The notes under the pieces are model-generated. The model was not told the origin of the DNA. It saw nothing but the letters and a program-made list of their open reading frames with translations, and made no database searches. This document shows, piece after piece, positions 7,045 to 16,659 of a DNA stretch of 32,860 nt. The translations under genes and the position numbers were made by a program. Source of the DNA: Planctomycetota bacterium (GTDB lineage: Bacteria > Planctomycetota > Planctomycetia > Pirellulales > Lacipirellulaceae). The DNA is taken from contig JAJRSE010000134.1 of NCBI GenBank assembly GCA_024278955.1, positions 1-32,860 on the forward strand. The letters run 5' to 3'. Position 1 is the stretch's first letter; each line of letters starts with the position of its first letter.

Positions 7045-9324
7045 CTAAACCAACCCCCACCGCTTACGCAGCCACCATTCCCCGCCCAGAACTGCCACCA
7101 ACGTCAAAAAAAGCGGCCAAGTATCCCACAGCGTCCGATGCTTTGAAATCGTTTCCTCAAATTCGGTCGTGCGCGAGAGGAGTTCTTCCAAAAGGTTGGG
7201 CAACTCCTCGGGGGCCATTCCTTGCCCCCCCGCATCGGCGGTTAAGTTGGCCAAGGCTGCAAGCAACGTGGGCTCAGCAGCCGGTTGATCGAGCTCCATA
7301 TCTTGGTTCGGAACAAGGAAGCGAGCCTGGGCGGTGCCCCGAATCTCTCCTCCTTCGCTTGCCGTGATGCTTATTCGGTAATCGCCTGGCAAATCGGTTT
7401 CTGAGAAATTCGCCAAAGACTTTTCTCCCTGGCTACTCGGTCGCAGCGTAACTTGACTTCCATCAGGTTTTTCTACTTCAAGGTGGTACGTAGCAGAAGC
7501 GAGCGGCTCTCCGTTATCTTTCATGGCACCGAAGGAAAATTCAATTTTACTACCGCGTTGGTAACGTCGACCATCGAGCCGAACCCATACCGACTGATCG
7601 CGAAGGTTGTCTTTACGCGCCAGCCACAAAACAAGCTGCCGCCAAAAACGACGATGTACTTTGCCATAGCCTTCCATTTGCCAACGCCAGGTCGAATCAA
7701 CGGCCAGGGCAAGAGTGCGCCCCGAGCCCCATGCTCCCGTGATAAGCAAGGGCCAACGCTGGGCGTCGTTCGAGCGGGCAATCACTTGCGAGTTGGGTTT
7801 GAGCTTTGCGCGGTCGAACCGGTTGGCCCCATCCAGCGGAGGAAGCGATTGCCATTCGAGCGGTTTCTTTTCTCCCTCTGAGAGTTCGAGGATCGGATGC
7901 ACTCTTTCGCCGGTTTGCTCGGGGACAAATTGCAGAGGCTTCAGCACATGCATGTCCTCTCGCGACCGCTCGCCAAAGTTCTGTCGTTCGGCACGGCCCA
8001 TTTTGATCGGAATCGCACCCTCAAGTGGCGAGCGACGAAATCCTCCCGGCCCAAAACTATGAAATCCGCCCAGCATCGCAAGACCAGCACCTTGCTCGAT
8101 CTCGTCGGCCATTTGCTTCCAACTACGGGTATCGAGAGCAAGCACATCCAGGTCGCCGAGTAGATAGACGTCGTAGTTTCCGTCGTTCAGCTGATCGCGA
8201 ATATCGATTCGTTTTTTGCGATAGTTCAGCAACTCGTAACGAACATGAATATCGGCATGAGCGGCCAAAGCACTGCGGACAAAACGTGGTTCGACGCTCG
8301 GACCGCCACCAACACGCGTGGTGCCTGCCAAGTAGAGGACATTGATCCCTCCCTTCATGACCGTAACAAAAGTGCTTTGCGAATTGTTATTCGTAGCAAG
8401 TTCACCCTCCGGCGATTCGATTTGAACCGTCGCTTTGAATTCGCCGGGCAAGAGCGGCGTGTGCATAAGCGAGACAGGGATGCGTCGACGATTGTTGCCA
8501 ATCACAATCTGCTGTGTATCGACAACCTCCATCTGCCCCTCGGCCGTTTCCCACAGCAGGTGCACTTTCACGGTTTGGTTACGGTAACCTTCGGAAGCGA
8601 TTTCGGCTTGTATTGTGATCGGTGTTTCAGAAAACACCACTTCGTTTGCCAACAGGCTGTCGACTCGCAAGTCCGACTGCAAACCAAGCGCCGGCTTGCC
8701 GTAGGTAAATGTGTACAGAGGAATATCGTCGACCGCCAGCCGACGAGCGACTGTCTGCGGAGGCAAATCGCGTGGCGCATAGCTACGCTGCGCCCCATCG
8801 CTCAGTAGCAACATCGCGACAACTCGTTGTTGAGCTTCACGGCTCAGGATATCGTCCATCGACGAGCCGATCGCCGTTTGCGGCCCCTCGGGCTGTTCGG
8901 GCAAAGCAATCTGCCCATCTTCGAGCGGCGCTAAGATTGCGGTTTCGTTGAACTGATAGGTTTTGATATCCCAAGACTCTGCCAGTTCGGCCAATTGGCC
9001 ACGGGCCGAATCAAGCGACGATTTCAGCGCATTCCAACGCGATTCCCCCCCCACCGAATCGGCGATCTGCATGCTTCGCGAGCTGTCGAGCATCAGAACG
9101 AGCGAGCCAGGTAGCTTGCGAATTTCGGTCGCGACGATCGCTGGACGTAACATGGCAAATAGTAGCAGCAGTGCCGAGAAAGCCCGCAAGCCCACGAGCA
9201 CGCTACGCTGGCGAACCGAAAGCTTATGCTTACTCGGGCCTACGAGCAGCACAAGCACCGACAAACCCATGACGGCGAAAAAGAACCAAGGTCCGCCAAC
9301 CGGATCGACACTCCAGGAGCTCAT
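7045..9324 (-). CDS. VWA-domain membrane protein with glutamine-amidotransferase-like domain
   Basis: The 759-residue protein has two N-terminal membrane helices (about 13-29 and 43-60), then a von Willebrand A domain with an intact MIDAS metal site, D80-S-S-R-S84 in LVLMLDSSRSMQ, and LLLSDGAQRS. A beta-sandwich region follows. A segment starting GGINVLYLAGTTRVGG (about residues 330-460) resembles the glutamine-amidotransferase-like domain seen in such proteins, with no clear catalytic triad. A C-terminal helix near WPLFLTLVAVLGGEWW brings the end back to the membrane. It is the last gene of the moxR operon, and its ATG overlaps the stop of the BatA-like gene (ATGA). Most of the protein should face the periplasm. 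The role is inferred as part of a MoxR-dependent envelope complex. Confidence 0.9.
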   Translation of the reverse strand: MSSWSVDPVGGPWFFFAVMGLSVLVLLVGPSKHKLSVRQRSVLVGLRAFSALLLLFAMLRPAIVATEIRKLPGSLVLMLDSSRSMQIADSVGGESRWNALKSSLDSARGQLAELAESWDIKTYQFNETAILAPLEDGQIALPEQPEGPQTAIGSSMDDILSREAQQRVVAMLLLSDGAQRSYAPRDLPPQTVARRLAVDDIPLYTFTYGKPALGLQSDLRVDSLLANEVVFSETPITIQAEIASEGYRNQTVKVHLLWETAEGQMEVVDTQQIVIGNNRRRIPVSLMHTPLLPGEFKATVQIESPEGELATNNNSQSTFVTVMKGGINVLYLAGTTRVGGGPSVEPRFVRSALAAHADIHVRYELLNYRKKRIDIRDQLNDGNYDVYLLGDLDVLALDTRSWKQMADEIEQGAGLAMLGGFHSFGPGGFRRSPLEGAIPIKMGRAERQNFGERSREDMHVLKPLQFVPEQTGERVHPILELSEGEKKPLEWQSLPPLDGANRFDRAKLKPNSQVIARSNDAQRWPLLITGAWGSGRTLALAVDSTWRWQMEGYGKVHRRFWRQLVLWLARKDNLRDQSVWVRLDGRRYQRGSKIEFSFGAMKDNGEPLASATYHLEVEKPDGSQVTLRPSSQGEKSLANFSETDLPGDYRISITASEGGEIRGTAQARFLVPNQDMELDQPAAEPTLLAALANLTADAGGQGMAPEELPNLLEELLSRTTEFEETISKHRTLWDTWPLFLTLVAVLGGEWWLRKRWGLV

Positions 9325-11453
9325 GGCGTCTCCCGATAAAAACGGTTTGCCAGCAAGCTCTCAGTTCCCCAAACGATTGCAACGAGAGAGATAATCCAAG
9401 GGAAAAGCCCTCGCCCGGTACGACCAATGTCGACATACCGTTCGACATCGTCCAGCGAACGTGCGATTTTCACTTGGTCGCTCGGTAAAGCGTCAATCAA
9501 CGCTTTCGGATCGACCCGAGTGAGTCGGCTTAACTCCGGAGCAAGATTGACGCTAAAACCGCGATCGAGAAGTCTCCGTTTCCCCCCTGAGACGATGCGG
9601 TAGTTCCCCAGCTCGTCAGTCGTGCTGAGGTGAATCGCGTTTTCACCCGCTGGCAGGCTGCGACGTAGCGACTGCCCCGTGGGCGGATGCAGGACAAAAC
9701 TAGAAACACGTTGCCGCGCAGGAAGCGGGATGCTAACGGTCTCTCCGGCCAAATAGTCGAGCGACCGCTCCTCGCTTTTCGCCAAGTAAGCAACGATTTG
9801 ATTCGAGAGCACGACAAACGGCCAAGGCTCGGGGCCTGTCGGAAGAAGGTTCCACGGCTCGCGTCCAACGGGCTCGAGCGGATCAGAAACCGCCGTTGCC
9901 ATGGTAAGCGCTCGCCCGCGTCCCACCGGTCGCTCGATAAGTGCCGGTCGGTTATTCGCAAAACGAGCAACCACATAAGAGTCGCCCCAGAAGTCGGCAA
10001 AGTCCCAATACTGAAACACCGGGTAAATTGGCCAAGGAATCTCATCAGAAAAATCGCGAAACCCTCGCAACACCGGATGATCCAATCGCTGCGGACGAAA
10101 GTAAGTTGCAAGACGCGATTTGCGTTTGAGAGCACCCGGCAACAACCGTTGAGGCAGTTTGCGGTTGAAATCGTTAGCACGAGCCCGGTGTCCTAGAAAA
10201 ATCCCCACCCCTCCTCCTTGGTCGGCATAGTCGACAAGCTTCTGCCAAAGCTCATCCGAAAGCGGTGGCGGATCGACGAGGCAAACCGCGCCAAAACTTT
10301 CTAATGCCAGCGTCTGCGCCTTGGCATAACGCGCAGTCGTACATTCAAATTGAGCTGACGCACGGTCGGCAATGAGCGAAGGATCTAATGCCTCACGCAA
10401 AAACAGAGCGCCGGTTTCGCCTTCTGCTAACAACAAAACTTGAGCCGCCGGACGAACTTCGACCGAAAAATACCGGACGTTGTCGGCTTGCAACGGATCG
10501 GAAGCCGCCAATCGCACCGAGCCTTGATGCACGCCCAAAGGCAAGTCTCCCAGCTCAAAAGTCACCCGGCCCGCCCCCTCGGCGGAAAGTTCTGCTACAC
10601 GTTGCCCCCGTTTGATTGTCTCGCCCGTGGCATCACGCAGATAGAGTTCTACCAAGGGCTCTTCGGTAATTCCGGTCGCGAGAAGAGGGACTTCGATAGG
10701 AAGCGATTCGCCCAGCCGGAGCGTGGTCGATCGTAACTCCAGCGGCTGAAGCTCTAGATTCCGAACTTCTTCGACACCCACATCGACCAAATAGATACGC
10801 ACGTCAGGCGTTTCGGCCAGTGCTTCGTCGATGCTGCTGAGCGCCGATTCCGTGAACGATTCCGCGTTGAGGTCGGTAAAAAGAAAAATTTCTTGGCGAG
10901 AGTCTTCACGCTCGGCGACCAGCTGGAGGGCTTCCCGGACAGCATCCTCAAATGGCCGGGGATTATTCTCGACAGCAAGGTTCTGAACACGCGATTCTGC
11001 CGTACCAAGATCAACCGCGAAACCGGCTGCCGAACGGCTCAGATCCACCACGGCAACCTCGGTGTTCTCGGGAAGCTTCTTCAACAGCTCCTGAGCCATC
11101 TTGGTTGCTTCTTCTTGCCTCGTACGGTTCTGAAACACATATTGCATCCGCGCCGAATTGTCGATCACCAGAGCAACCGCAAGCGGAGCCCCTTCCTTTC
11201 CTCGCAAGCCGCTCCCCTTGAGCATAGGGCGAGCCAGTGCAATAGCAAAGCCAGCAATCAATGCACACCGCAAAGCAAGCAGCAGCAAGTGCCGAAAATT
11301 CAGCCGCCGTCGATTCGCCGCTTGTCTATTCTTAACAAACTGCAACGCAGGGAAATCCAGCTTTTTCGGCTGCCGACGCTTAATCAAATGCAGAATTATC
11401 GGCACTGCAATAAGCGCGATTCCTCCCAACAATGCCGGCGTCAAAAAACCCAT
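9321..11453 (-). CDS. BatA-like aerotolerance N-domain and VWA protein
   Basis: The 710-residue protein opens with the BatA N-terminal module (PF07584): MGFLTPALLGGIALIAVPII, then HLIKRRQPKKLDFPALQFVK, and a second helix at about 54-74. A VWA domain follows, but its MIDAS motif is degenerate: VIDNSARM has D98 and S100 but R102 where the last Ser should be. This form is frequent in planctomycetal relatives, so metal binding may be weak or lost. The rest contains extracytoplasmic beta domains and a segment from about residue 355 (LLLAEGETGALFLREALDPS) like the amidotransferase-like part of the next gene. A C-terminal helix (FPWIISLVAIVWGTESLL) ends it. The start is 3 bases after the DUF58 stop and the end overlaps the next gene, so translation is tightly coupled. 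Confidence 0.9.
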   Translation of the reverse strand: MGFLTPALLGGIALIAVPIILHLIKRRQPKKLDFPALQFVKNRQAANRRRLNFRHLLLLALRCALIAGFAIALARPMLKGSGLRGKEGAPLAVALVIDNSARMQYVFQNRTRQEEATKMAQELLKKLPENTEVAVVDLSRSAAGFAVDLGTAESRVQNLAVENNPRPFEDAVREALQLVAEREDSRQEIFLFTDLNAESFTESALSSIDEALAETPDVRIYLVDVGVEEVRNLELQPLELRSTTLRLGESLPIEVPLLATGITEEPLVELYLRDATGETIKRGQRVAELSAEGAGRVTFELGDLPLGVHQGSVRLAASDPLQADNVRYFSVEVRPAAQVLLLAEGETGALFLREALDPSLIADRASAQFECTTARYAKAQTLALESFGAVCLVDPPPLSDELWQKLVDYADQGGGVGIFLGHRARANDFNRKLPQRLLPGALKRKSRLATYFRPQRLDHPVLRGFRDFSDEIPWPIYPVFQYWDFADFWGDSYVVARFANNRPALIERPVGRGRALTMATAVSDPLEPVGREPWNLLPTGPEPWPFVVLSNQIVAYLAKSEERSLDYLAGETVSIPLPARQRVSSFVLHPPTGQSLRRSLPAGENAIHLSTTDELGNYRIVSGGKRRLLDRGFSVNLAPELSRLTRVDPKALIDALPSDQVKIARSLDDVERYVDIGRTGRGLFPWIISLVAIVWGTESLLANRFYRETP

Positions 11454-11456
11454 CGC

Positions 11457-12350
11457 TTACCCTCGGCCCCGGCGGTTGATCAAATACTCCGTCAGCGCCC
11501 GATCGAACTGCATGCTCGTATCGAGCGGCACATAGTCGATGCCACTTTGACGGCATTCCACTTCATACAACGAACGAAAGTTGCGAATCTCCTCAAGGTA
11601 CTCGCTCCGATAAGCGTCCGCATTTATCTCAAGCGTCTCGTTCGACTCAGGATCACGCAACTCCACGAGTCCCTCGAACGGGAACTCCACCTCGGCTTGG
11701 TCGAGCACATGAAACAGAATCACATCGTGCCCTCCATGCCGTAGCCGGCGCAGCGCGGCAATCACCTCGTCCGGGTCGGTCAAAAGATCGCTAAAGATCA
11801 TCACCAAACTACTATGCTTAAGCATCGCCGCCAGCTGAGTGAGGCTGTGTCCGATATCGGTTTTGTCGCGCGGTTCAAGCTTCGCCAGTATCGAAAGAAT
11901 ATTGCCAATCTGCTGCCGTTTCGACTTCGGCGGCAGGCAATCAACGATCTTTTCTCCAAAGGTAATCAGCCCCACGGGATCGTTTTGGTGGATCATTAAA
12001 TAACAGAGCGCCGCAGCAAGGCAAATCGAGTATTCAAACTTCGTCAACTCTTGATCATGCGTGTAGCCCATCGACGCGCTAAGATCCATGACCAGGTAGC
12101 CGGTGAGATTGGTCTCGGCTTCAAACTTCTTGATGTAATACTTGTCGGTCTTCGCATAGACCAACCAATCGATGTCGTCCGGGTTGTCGCCCTGCGCATA
12201 ACGACGATGCTCACTGAACTCAACCGAAAACCCATGAAATGGGCTAGCGTGCATTCCCTGAAGAAAACCTTTGACAATAAACTGGGCGCGCAAATCTAGC
12301 CGAGAAATATGCCTGATGACTTCAGGTTTCAAATATTTTTCGACTGCCAT
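11457..12350 (-). CDS. DUF58 domain protein (VWA-like, MoxR partner)
   Basis: DUF58 proteins are soluble VWA-like proteins encoded next to MoxR ATPases. The family hallmark is present at residues 48-70: HRRYAQGDNPDDIDWLVYAK. It is followed by LVMDLSASMGYT, an intact DxSxS MIDAS at D89, and VMIFSDLLTD in the second half. Length (297 residues) is normal and there is no membrane segment. It lies between a small membrane protein gene (26-base gap) and the BatA-like gene (3-base gap). The ATG at 12350 has no strong Shine-Dalgarno sequence, so coupling to the upstream gene may matter. Confidence 0.93.
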   Translation of the reverse strand: MAVEKYLKPEVIRHISRLDLRAQFIVKGFLQGMHASPFHGFSVEFSEHRRYAQGDNPDDIDWLVYAKTDKYYIKKFEAETNLTGYLVMDLSASMGYTHDQELTKFEYSICLAAALCYLMIHQNDPVGLITFGEKIVDCLPPKSKRQQIGNILSILAKLEPRDKTDIGHSLTQLAAMLKHSSLVMIFSDLLTDPDEVIAALRRLRHGGHDVILFHVLDQAEVEFPFEGLVELRDPESNETLEINADAYRSEYLEEIRNFRSLYEVECRQSGIDYVPLDTSMQFDRALTEYLINRRGRG

Positions 12351-12376
12351 AGGAATAGCTCGCGGATGATCGCCGA

Positions 12377-12907
12377 TTAAGCGGATTTTTTCGGGTAGAG
12401 ATGTTCCAAGCTGATCGTTTCGTCAATCAAAATAGACAGCTCGGATTCTAGTTTCTGGAGTGACGCGGTCTTTCCATGGCGAGCATCGTGGAATGGCCGG
12501 TAGAAGCGGAAAATTTTTGGCCAATGGAGCGGACGGAAAAAGAGGATCATCGGATTGTATTCTTTTTCCCCCTTGAAAAGACCGAAAACACTAACTTTGA
12601 AAGTAGAGCTTAGAGGCCACCGTGAACGGTCTGACCAATTGACAACTTTTGCTTTGCGGCCAACTATTGGTAGAAAGCCCTTCTCAAAGTAGTCTTGCCA
12701 ATGGGGACTATTGGAATAGACGACAAGCATCGAAATACCTCGCGTTGACCACGTTAGCCACAAAAGCACCAACACGACTAATCGAACAGTAAAGCGGCAA
12801 AGCAGCCAAACTAACACTAGCAATAGAAAGAGCGGGAGTAGCAGGGTGAAAAAGAATTCAATCATCCGCCCAGTTAAAGTTAGGGGTCTTTCACTAAACA
12901 TCGGCAT
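12377..12907 (-). CDS. Hypothetical two-helix membrane protein inside the moxR operon
   Basis: This 176-residue protein has two adjacent membrane helices (about residues 16-37 and 40-54) and a soluble C-terminal domain. Distinctive blocks are LVVYSNSPHWQDYFEKGFLP, AKVVNWSDRSRWP, EYNPMILFFRP and FRPFHDARHGK. Their form suggests a conserved family of unknown function rather than a spurious ORF; no named domain is recognised. GGAG lies 8 bases before the ATG at 12907; the in-frame ATG at 12865 lacks such a site. It is co-directional with moxR (42-base gap) and DUF58 (26-base gap), so it is probably in the operon. moxR and DUF58 usually adjoin directly, so this looks like a local addition. Confidence 0.7.
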   Translation of the reverse strand: MPMFSERPLTLTGRMIEFFFTLLLPLFLLLVLVWLLCRFTVRLVVLVLLWLTWSTRGISMLVVYSNSPHWQDYFEKGFLPIVGRKAKVVNWSDRSRWPLSSTFKVSVFGLFKGEKEYNPMILFFRPLHWPKIFRFYRPFHDARHGKTASLQKLESELSILIDETISLEHLYPKKSA

Positions 12908-12949
12908 CTTGCTCCGCGACTATCCGTTGAATCTGTGCTCACCCGCGTC

Positions 12950-13975
12950 CTATTCCTGCCCCGCGTACTTCGGAATCTCCGGAACAGGAATTTCCTCAAG
13001 CAGCTGGGCAATCAGATCTTCGGTCGACATCCCCTCAGCCTGAGCTTGAAAATTCGTGCTGATCCGATGACGCAACACCGGCTCGGCCACCCGCTGCACA
13101 TCTTCGATCGCCACCGTAAAACGCCCATCCATCGCCGCGAACGCCTTGCCGCCATGAATCAGAAACTGCCCCGCCCGAGGACCGGCACCCCAATCGACCA
13201 TCTCGCGAACAAACTTCGGCGCCGAAGGATCTTTCGGACGCGTGGCACGAACCAACTTCGCGACGTACTGAATAATATATTCGCTCACGGCAACCGAGCT
13301 TACCAGCTTCTGTAAATTAAGAATCGCGCGAGTCGAAAGAATCTTCGAGACCTCAGGTTTCTCGTGTCGAGTCGTCGCGGCAAGAATCTGCTCTTCTTCT
13401 TTGGCCGTCGGATACTCGACCTTAATGTTGAACATAAACCGGTCGAGCTGCGCCTCGGGCAGCGGGTAAGTTCCCTCCTGCTCAATCGGGTTTTGCGTCG
13501 CGATAGTAAAGAACGGGTCGGGCAGCGAGTAAGTCGTTTGCCCCACCGTGATTTCGCGTTCTTGCATCGCTTGCAGAAGAGCGGCTTGGGTTTTCGGCGG
13601 GGTACGGTTAATTTCGTCGGCAAGCAAAATGTTCGTGAACACCGGGCCTTCGACAAACCGAAAGCTCCGCCTGCCGTGCTCGTCCTCGTCCAGGACGTTC
13701 GTGCCCGTGATGTCCGATGGCATCAAGTCGGGAGTGAACTGGATACGCTTGAACTCAAGATCAAGAATCCGCGATAACGTGCTCACCATCAAGGTCTTGG
13801 CAAGCCCAGGCACCCCTTCGAGCAAACAGTGTCCACGAGTAAAAATGGCGGCGAAAATTTGCTCGATCACATCGCTCTGGCCAATAATGACCTTTTGCAG
13901 CTCTTTCTGCATGATCTGTCGATGCTGGCGAAATTCCTGCAGGATGTCCCCGAGGTTGCGAGTTTTGGCGCTCAA
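12950..13975 (-). CDS. MoxR family AAA+ ATPase
   Basis: The 341-residue protein is a typical MoxR ATPase, thought to act as a chaperone that remodels or activates VWA-domain partners. Walker A is GVPGLAKT (54-61) and Walker B LLADEINR (117-124). The sensor/MoxR signature IATQNPIEQEGTYPLPEAQL follows near residue 158, and the C-terminal lid (AAA_lid_2) contains APKFVREMVDWGAGPRAGQF. It is the first gene of the five-gene minus-strand operon and faces the DUF4159 gene across a 233-base divergent spacer. The start at 13975 is TTG, with AAGAAG 5 bases upstream. I see no clear promoter in the spacer. Confidence 0.95.
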   Translation of the reverse strand: MSAKTRNLGDILQEFRQHRQIMQKELQKVIIGQSDVIEQIFAAIFTRGHCLLEGVPGLAKTLMVSTLSRILDLEFKRIQFTPDLMPSDITGTNVLDEDEHGRRSFRFVEGPVFTNILLADEINRTPPKTQAALLQAMQEREITVGQTTYSLPDPFFTIATQNPIEQEGTYPLPEAQLDRFMFNIKVEYPTAKEEEQILAATTRHEKPEVSKILSTRAILNLQKLVSSVAVSEYIIQYVAKLVRATRPKDPSAPKFVREMVDWGAGPRAGQFLIHGGKAFAAMDGRFTVAIEDVQRVAEPVLRHRISTNFQAQAEGMSTEDLIAQLLEEIPVPEIPKYAGQE

Positions 13976-14208
13976 GTTGTCTTCTTTCGTTTCTGGCGGA
14001 TGGGTAGAATGCCAAGAGATGCTGTAAAACCAATACCGATTTTATGGCCTGTTGGCCTAGCAGACAATCCAAAGAAAATGCGAACTTGGGCAAAGTGCGA
14101 CAGAAACACACAGATAAACTCCTGAGAACCCATAAGCTACCTATTCCCCCTCGCCCCAAGCCAGCAGTCCCTCGAACAGGACAACGCCCCCCAACAAGCT
14201 ATTTCCCT

Positions 14209-16584
14209 ATGACAAACAAGAACCCTCGTATGCTGCTCGCTCTAGTGCTGCCTCTCGCACTACTCCCAGCCGCTTCGTCTCTTCAAGCTCAGCCTCTTGC
14301 AAACCGCCAAGGACCTATCACTGCCGAGCAGGTCCGAGACGCGATCGAGGGCGGCGTAAAATATCTGCTGGACGAGCAGAATGCCAATCGGGGTACTTGG
14401 AACGATATCGGGAAATATCCGGGGGGCGTCACCTCGTTGTGTACTCTGGCCTTGCTCAATGCGGGCGTCGATCCCAAACACTCTCAAATTCAAAAATCGC
14501 TGGCGCGTCTCCGCAGCATCGAACCGAGCGCAACCTACAGCGTGGCTTTGCAGACCATGGTTTTCTGCGCAGCAGAGCCTCGTAAAGACCAATTCTTGAT
14601 TCAACGAAATGTTCGCTGGTTAGAAGAAACTCAATTGGAAAAAGGACTCTGGTCCTACCCCGGGGCCGCGGGCGACAACAGCAATTCCCAGTTCGCTGTT
14701 TTAGCTTTGCACGAGGCCGAACGAGTTGGGGCAAAGGTCCAGCCCGAAACGTGGGAAAAAGCTGCTGAGTATTGGGCCGGTGCCCAGAACCCAGATGGCT
14801 CCTGGGGATACTTGACAAAATGGCCCGATGGTTTGGGAAGCATGACCTGTGCAGGTGTCGCGGCCACGGTTATTTGCTCGGGCCATGTGAGCCGTCCCAA
14901 TGCAGAAGTTAAAAATGGCTTGGTCCAATGTTGCCAACCCCAGCAAGACGACGACTCCCTCGAAAGAGCGCTCACTTGGCTAGGGCGAAATTTTTCGGTG
15001 AGCCGAAACCCAGGACGTCGCGGCATGGGAAATGTTTGGCACTTCTATTACCTCTATGGCCTGGAACGCGTGGGCCGGCTTACCGCACGACGTTTGATCG
15101 GAGATCACGATTGGTATCGCGAAGGGGCCGAGTTCCTTATCGGCCATCAAGACGCCTTTAGCCATAACTGGGCCGGCACCAGCACGGCTGAAAACAATCC
15201 GCATGTCGCAACTTCAATGGCCCTGCTTTTTCTTTCCAAAGGCCGCCGACCCGTGCTCATGGCCAAGCTCTCGCACGGCCCTGGGGACGATTGGAACAAC
15301 CATCGCAGCGACATCGCGAATCTCACCTCTCGCGCAGAAGAATTGTGGAATCTCGACCTCACCTGGCAAATATTTGACCTCCAAGCTGCCTCGGTCGACG
15401 ACCTGCTACAGGCTCCCGTGCTGTTTCTCACCGGCAGCAAGACGCCCGACCTCAAAGGGCAAGAAAAGAAAATACGCGACTATCTCGACCGGGGCGGATT
15501 CTTGTTCGCCGAGGCATGCTGTGTCGACGGAAGTCGTTTTGAAAGCGGCTTCCGGAAATTTCTCGATCGCGTTTTCCCAGAAAAAGAATATCGCTTGCGG
15601 CGTGTCGGCCCCGAACATCCCCTGTGGCGAGTCGAAGAAGTAGTACGCCCCGAGTCCCCTTACGTCGGTCGACTCTGGACCATCGAATATGGCTGTCGGA
15701 CCTGTGTCGTGTTTTCTGAAATCGATCTCTCCTGTTACTGGGAGCTCTACGGTCAGGGACGGCCACGCGGTTTGCCCAAAACTATCAAAGACCGGCTGGC
15801 CGACGCCAACGCAATCGGCATGAATATTTTGGCATACGCCACAAACCGAGACCCCAAAGGAAAGGAAACCGCCTTTGTCGATGCCATCAACTTAGAAGAG
15901 CTTAACGTCGCCAGCAGTCGAGGGATTATTCAGATTGCCAAACTCCAGCATGGAGGCGGCTGCAACGATGCACCGGGCGCCCTCGTCAACCTCCTGCGAT
16001 CAGCCGCCCAAGGCGACCTCAAGCTGCGAGTAAGCACAACCGAGTTTCCTATTCGCGCCGACGACAAAAGCTTATCCCGCTTTCATCTCGCGTTCATGCA
16101 CGGCCGGCACGACTTTCGATTTACCGAGAACGAACGCAAATCGCTACGCAGCTACCTAGAAAACGGCGGCACTCTATTTGCCGACAGTATTTGTGCAAGC
16201 AAAGAATTTGCCCTCGCCTTCCGACGCGAGCTACAGGCGGTCTTGCCTGATTCCAGCTTAGAACGTATCCCGGCTAACGACCTTCTGTTTAGCACTGCCG
16301 CCGGAGGATTTGACCTAAAAAAAGTAGATCGCCGCGATCCGGTTGAGCAGGGCGCCAACCAGCCCATGCAAACAAGAGTACGCAAAGTAGAACCCGAGCT
16401 CGAGGGCATCTCAATCGAGGGCCGCTGGGCAGTGATCTTCTCGCCTTACGATATTAGCTGCGCACTAGAGCAGCACGAATCGCTCGAATGCCGCGGCTAC
16501 ACAAGAAAAGACGCCGCCCGACTAGGCCTAAACGTCTTGATGTATTCGTTGAACCCCGACGCCGGGCCTGAACCGCGCCCGTAA
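14209..16584 (+). CDS. Exported protein with prenyltransferase-like repeats and two DUF4159 domains
   Basis: From ATG 14209 the 791-residue protein has a cleavable signal peptide (MLLALVLPLALLPAASSLQA within residues 8-27). An earlier in-frame ATG at 14044 would put about 55 poorly conserved residues before it. Residues about 40-340 are alpha/alpha-barrel repeats like squalene cyclase or prenyltransferase repeats (GGVKYLLDEQ, LEKGLWSYPGAAGD, NPDGSWGY). Two DUF4159 domains follow at about 348-550 and 555-785, each with a DYL/SYL-xx-GG motif (YLDRGGFLFAEACC, YLENGGTLFADSIC). DUF4159 proteins are commonly encoded beside MoxR/VWA operons in planctomycetes. The divergent position suggests a shared envelope function. 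The catalytic role of the repeats is doubtful. Confidence 0.88.
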   Translation: MTNKNPRMLLALVLPLALLPAASSLQAQPLANRQGPITAEQVRDAIEGGVKYLLDEQNANRGTWNDIGKYPGGVTSLCTLALLNAGVDPKHSQIQKSLARLRSIEPSATYSVALQTMVFCAAEPRKDQFLIQRNVRWLEETQLEKGLWSYPGAAGDNSNSQFAVLALHEAERVGAKVQPETWEKAAEYWAGAQNPDGSWGYLTKWPDGLGSMTCAGVAATVICSGHVSRPNAEVKNGLVQCCQPQQDDDSLERALTWLGRNFSVSRNPGRRGMGNVWHFYYLYGLERVGRLTARRLIGDHDWYREGAEFLIGHQDAFSHNWAGTSTAENNPHVATSMALLFLSKGRRPVLMAKLSHGPGDDWNNHRSDIANLTSRAEELWNLDLTWQIFDLQAASVDDLLQAPVLFLTGSKTPDLKGQEKKIRDYLDRGGFLFAEACCVDGSRFESGFRKFLDRVFPEKEYRLRRVGPEHPLWRVEEVVRPESPYVGRLWTIEYGCRTCVVFSEIDLSCYWELYGQGRPRGLPKTIKDRLADANAIGMNILAYATNRDPKGKETAFVDAINLEELNVASSRGIIQIAKLQHGGGCNDAPGALVNLLRSAAQGDLKLRVSTTEFPIRADDKSLSRFHLAFMHGRHDFRFTENERKSLRSYLENGGTLFADSICASKEFALAFRRELQAVLPDSSLERIPANDLLFSTAAGGFDLKKVDRRDPVEQGANQPMQTRVRKVEPELEGISIEGRWAVIFSPYDISCALEQHESLECRGYTRKDAARLGLNVLMYSLNPDAGPEPRP

Positions 16585-16591
16585 CCAAACT

Positions 16592-16644
16592 CCCTCTCCC
16601 TCTTTAGGGAAGCCCATTCTCTTGAAGACTGGGGGGAGGGTTTT
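16592..16644 (+). terminator. Possible terminator between convergent genes
   Basis: CCCTCTCCC (16592-16600) can pair with GGGGGAGGG (16632-16640; one G-U pair), and TTTT follows. The 31-base loop is long for an intrinsic terminator. The pair lies in the 75-base gap between the DUF4159 gene and the convergent MMPL gene. It may instead be a degenerate CCCTCTCCC-type intergenic repeat. Confidence 0.35.
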
Positions 16645-16659
16645 GAATTGCCAACCGCT

